Source: Candidatus Auribacterota bacterium (lineage in GTDB: Bacteria > Auribacterota > JAFGBW01 > JAFGJP01). Taken from it: a stretch of DNA of 8,698 nt. The position numbers and the translations under genes were made by a program. This document shows, in pieces, positions 7,489 to 8,698 of the stretch. Each line of letters opens with the position of its first letter. The stretch's first letter is position 1. Under the pieces are notes generated by a model. The model did no database searches. It was not told where the DNA came from and saw nothing but the letters and a program-made list of their open reading frames with translations. The stretch spans positions 1 through 8,698 of the forward strand of contig JAFGJP010000241.1 of the NCBI GenBank assembly GCA_016929035.1. Direction: 5' to 3'.

Positions 7489-7920
7489 ATGAAAAAATGG
7501 ATCCTGTCTCTTTTTTTTATTCTCTTTTATCTTCATCTTTCCGGCTGCGCGCCTGTTCTCGTAGGCCTGGGAGCTCTCGGAGGCTACGCCATCAGCGAAG
7601 ATGAGCTGGAAGGAATCTATACGATTCCAAAAGACGAGGTCTTTCTCCTGGGCAAGAACGTTGCTCTTGACTGGACGAACGACGTGCTCGAAGATGAAGG
7701 GCAGACGGAGATCATTGCGACATCTGAAAGCAGGCGCGTTTGGATACGCATTGAACAGCTCACGCCTGATACGACGCGGCTTCGCGTGAAAGCCCGCAAG
7801 TACGGGTTCAGGGATATCAACAAAATAAATACATATACGCTTCCGGATATAAAGACCGCTCAGTTTATCTTTGAAAGGATCGTGGCCCCTATTCACAAGC
7901 AGCAAAAGGCATTACGCTAG
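7489..7920 (+). CDS. DUF3568-like lipoprotein
   Basis: The 143-residue product has a clear lipoprotein signal (MKKW start, hydrophobic core, LSGC with Cys20) followed by a small glycine-rich segment APVLVGLGALGGYAIS and an alpha/beta domain of about 100 residues. The layout (GCAPV..G..GG.......ELEG.Y, then a segment like 'SESRRVWIRIEQLTPDTTRLRVKARKYG', then a terminal helix) matches my memory of DUF3568 lipoproteins, which have no known biochemical function. A strong ribosome site, AAGGAG (7476-7481), lies 7 bases before the ATG and directly after the stop of the 3D-lipoprotein gene, so the two envelope lipoproteins are almost certainly co-expressed. It is the last gene of the unit. No clear intrinsic terminator follows. 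Confidence 0.75.
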   Translation: MKKWILSLFFILFYLHLSGCAPVLVGLGALGGYAISEDELEGIYTIPKDEVFLLGKNVALDWTNDVLEDEGQTEIIATSESRRVWIRIEQLTPDTTRLRVKARKYGFRDINKINTYTLPDIKTAQFIFERIVAPIHKQQKALR

Positions 7921-7936
7921 GATTTATTTGTGTTAT

Positions 7937-7963
7937 CCGTTTAGCCCGTTAGGTCCGTTTAGG
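7937..7963 (+). repeat. Three short imperfect tandem units
   Basis: CCGTTTAG (7937-7944), CCCGTTAGG (7945-7953) and CCGTTTAGG (7955-7963) follow one another just after the DUF3568-like gene. The unit is about 9 bases. Nothing ties it to a function. Confidence 0.5.
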
Positions 7964-7968
7964 AAGGT

Positions 7969-7979
7969 GTGCTCCGCAC
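7969..7979. repeat. Mini-hairpin GTGC-TCC-GCAC
   Basis: A 4-base perfect stem with a 3-base loop. It is weak on its own, but it resembles two further 3-base-loop hairpins in the same intergenic region (8031-8049, 8122-8134) and shares the GTGC/GCAC core with the first. Confidence 0.35.
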
Positions 7980-8030
7980 GATAATTTGAATAATGAGCCA
8001 CGAAGGTACACGAAAAAACACGAAGGTTTT

Positions 8031-8049
8031 GTTCGTGCAAAGCACGAAC
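8031..8049. repeat. Perfect hairpin, 8-base stem and AAA loop
   Basis: GTTCGTGC-AAA-GCACGAAC is a perfect inverted repeat with a 3-base loop. It lies inside the second mosaic repeat and has no equivalent in copy 1. No U-run follows on either strand, so it is not a typical intrinsic terminator. Confidence 0.65.
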
Positions 8050-8121
8050 ATCTTAGTGGCAGCTAACTTTTCTTTTATTTTCTCTCATTAACCATTACGA
8101 CTTACTCATTACTGCTTCTTG

Positions 8122-8134
8122 TTGCCGAAGGCAA
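8122..8134. repeat. Mini-hairpin TTGCC-GAA-GGCAA
   Basis: A perfect 5-base stem with GAA loop. The equivalent in copy 1 is TTTGC-CGAAA-GCAAA at 77-91. It lies about 9 bases from the conserved CCATTCGTGTG block, much as in copy 1 (about 10), so hairpin and block probably belong to one unit. Confidence 0.55.
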
Positions 8135-8178
8135 ACCTACCTCCATTCGTGTGAATTTGTGGCTAATTCAATAATATA

Positions 8179-8556
8179 TCATTTTCTGATATTAAAGGCC
8201 GTGGCCAAAAGAATAGCGACTTTCTCTTCACCTCTTGTGACTTCGATAAGGCAGACCGTTGTTCTCTTTCCCTCCTTGATGACATGAGAACGCGCAACAA
8301 GAACATCTCCCTTCATAGCCGGCAGAAGGTAGTTGATTTTCATCTCCATGGCCACAGCTGTCTTCCCGGCCGTATTGACAGAGCGGGCAAAAGCCCTGTC
8401 TGCCAGTGTAAAAACGACACCCCCGTGAGCAGAGCCGTGAGAATTCAAATGATGCTCTTCAATCTTTAAAAGAAAACTCTTCCCTTCATCCTGCGTTGTG
8501 ATGCCGATAAAATCTGAAAATGCGCTTTTCTTCTTGAGAAAGTCATTGCTACTCAT
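8179..8556 (-). CDS. PaaI-like hotdog-fold acyl-CoA thioesterase
   Basis: From ATG 8556 the product has 125 residues, normal for a single hotdog domain. The active-site region is clear: LNSHGSAHGGVVFTLADRAF (37-56), with N38, H44-G45-G46 and D53 in the positions typical of PaaI-type thioesterases, which hydrolyse acyl- or aryl-CoA thioesters in the cytoplasm. Later strands (VAMEMKINYLLPAMKGD, then VARSHVIKEGKRTTVCLIEV) also fit the fold. The substrate cannot be told. A start at 8625 would add 23 residues rich in Lys, but those codons overlap the upstream pyruvate-kinase frame, and AGGAAA lies just before ATG 8556; I therefore choose 8556. The start overlaps the upstream stop by 8 bases (ATGAGTAG), indicating coupled translation in a minus-strand operon. 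Confidence 0.88.
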   Translation of the reverse strand: MSSNDFLKKKSAFSDFIGITTQDEGKSFLLKIEEHHLNSHGSAHGGVVFTLADRAFARSVNTAGKTAVAMEMKINYLLPAMKGDVLVARSHVIKEGKRTTVCLIEVTRGEEKVAILLATAFNIRK

Positions 8557-8698
8557 TTCTTTTCCTGCCTTTTTTAAGCAATATTTTTTTAAATAATTCG
8601 GATTTTTCTGTCGCCTGAATAACATTTTTCATCATCCGAACAGATTCCACCGGGTATCTGCCGCTTGCTGTTTCTCCTGAAAGCATGAGGTAATCCGA
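8549..8698 (-). CDS. Pyruvate kinase, partial (C-terminal end of barrel)
   Basis: The frame enters from the right edge and ends at TAG (8551-8549). Its 49 visible residues begin SDYLMLSGETASGRYPVESV, which matches the highly conserved MLSGETA.G.YPVEAV motif near the end of the pyruvate kinase TIM barrel (phosphoenolpyruvate + ADP to pyruvate + ATP). In standard enzymes this is followed by a C-terminal allosteric domain of roughly 110-130 residues. Here the protein ends about 30 residues after the motif, in a basic tail (KKILLKKGRKRNE), and the thioesterase gene begins, so the C-terminal domain seems absent. The 5' part of the gene is outside the window. The identification rests on one strong motif. 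Confidence 0.8.
   Translation of the reverse strand, partial: SDYLMLSGETASGRYPVESVRMMKNVIQATEKSELFKKILLKKGRKRNE

Larger units (their letters stand above)
7995..8169. repeat. Mosaic intergenic repeat, copy 2, with inverted ends
   Basis: This segment carries the three blocks described for copy 1 (8052-8070, 8122-8134, 8143-8168), separated by extra AT-rich sequence. Its ends form an imperfect inverted repeat: AGCCACGAAGGTACACGAA (7996-8014) against TTCGTGTGAATTTGTGGCT (8146-8164), 15 of 19 positions matching. AATAAT occurs immediately outside both ends (7989-7994 and 8170-8175), which could be a target duplication but is low-complexity. The element lies between convergent genes, 10 bases from the thioesterase stop. 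No reading frame is visible in 7921-8178. Confidence 0.6.

Noticed and set aside
1..8698. CRISPR array, tRNA/rRNA genes, integrase/attachment sites or a defence cluster.
   Set aside because: No regularly spaced repeats, no tRNA-like or rRNA-like sequence and no integrase or defence domains were seen in any frame read.

Overview
The window looks like chromosomal DNA of a Gram-negative bacterium, most likely a deltaproteobacterium (Desulfobacterota). This is inferred, not proven. The reasons are a multi-PAS/GAF hybrid histidine kinase of the style common in that group, three lipoproteins, an AsmA-like envelope protein, and a RAYT-type transposase relative with a C-terminal helix-turn-helix. GC content looks moderate and codon use looks uniform across the genes by eye. 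No rRNA, tRNA, CRISPR array, phage module or defence locus is visible.

Left part (1-2024): a mosaic intergenic repeat (about 38-127) lies just downstream of a minus-strand gene for a membrane-anchored AsmA-like protein (178-1854). A 170-base divergent region (1855-2024) carries a good sigma70-type promoter for the rightward genes and a weaker candidate for the leftward gene.

Centre (2025-5948): a two-gene unit. The first gene encodes a lipoprotein of a family conserved but unnamed to me. The second, starting a few bases after the first stops, encodes a soluble hybrid histidine kinase (PAS-PAS-PAS-GAF-PAS-HisKA-HATPase-REC). One PAS domain and the GAF domain carry cysteine clusters, suggesting redox, metal or ligand sensing.

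Right-centre (5949-7920): a promoter with a palindrome in its spacer precedes three tightly packed genes: a RAYT/Y1-transposase homologue that has lost its HUH histidines and the usual catalytic tyrosine, a 3D-domain (peptidoglycan-active type) lipoprotein, and a DUF3568-like lipoprotein. The intact reading frame, dead active site, retained DNA-binding tail and operon position suggest a domesticated transposase acting as a DNA-binding regulator. This is the most unusual object in the window.

Right end (7921-8698): a 258-base intergenic region with a second copy of the mosaic repeat, bounded by an imperfect inverted repeat and holding several tiny 3-base-loop hairpins. It is followed on the minus strand by a PaaI-like hotdog thioesterase (8179-8556), whose start overlaps by 8 bases the end of a partial gene encoding the C-terminal end of a pyruvate kinase barrel. 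That pyruvate kinase appears to stop without the usual C-terminal regulatory domain.
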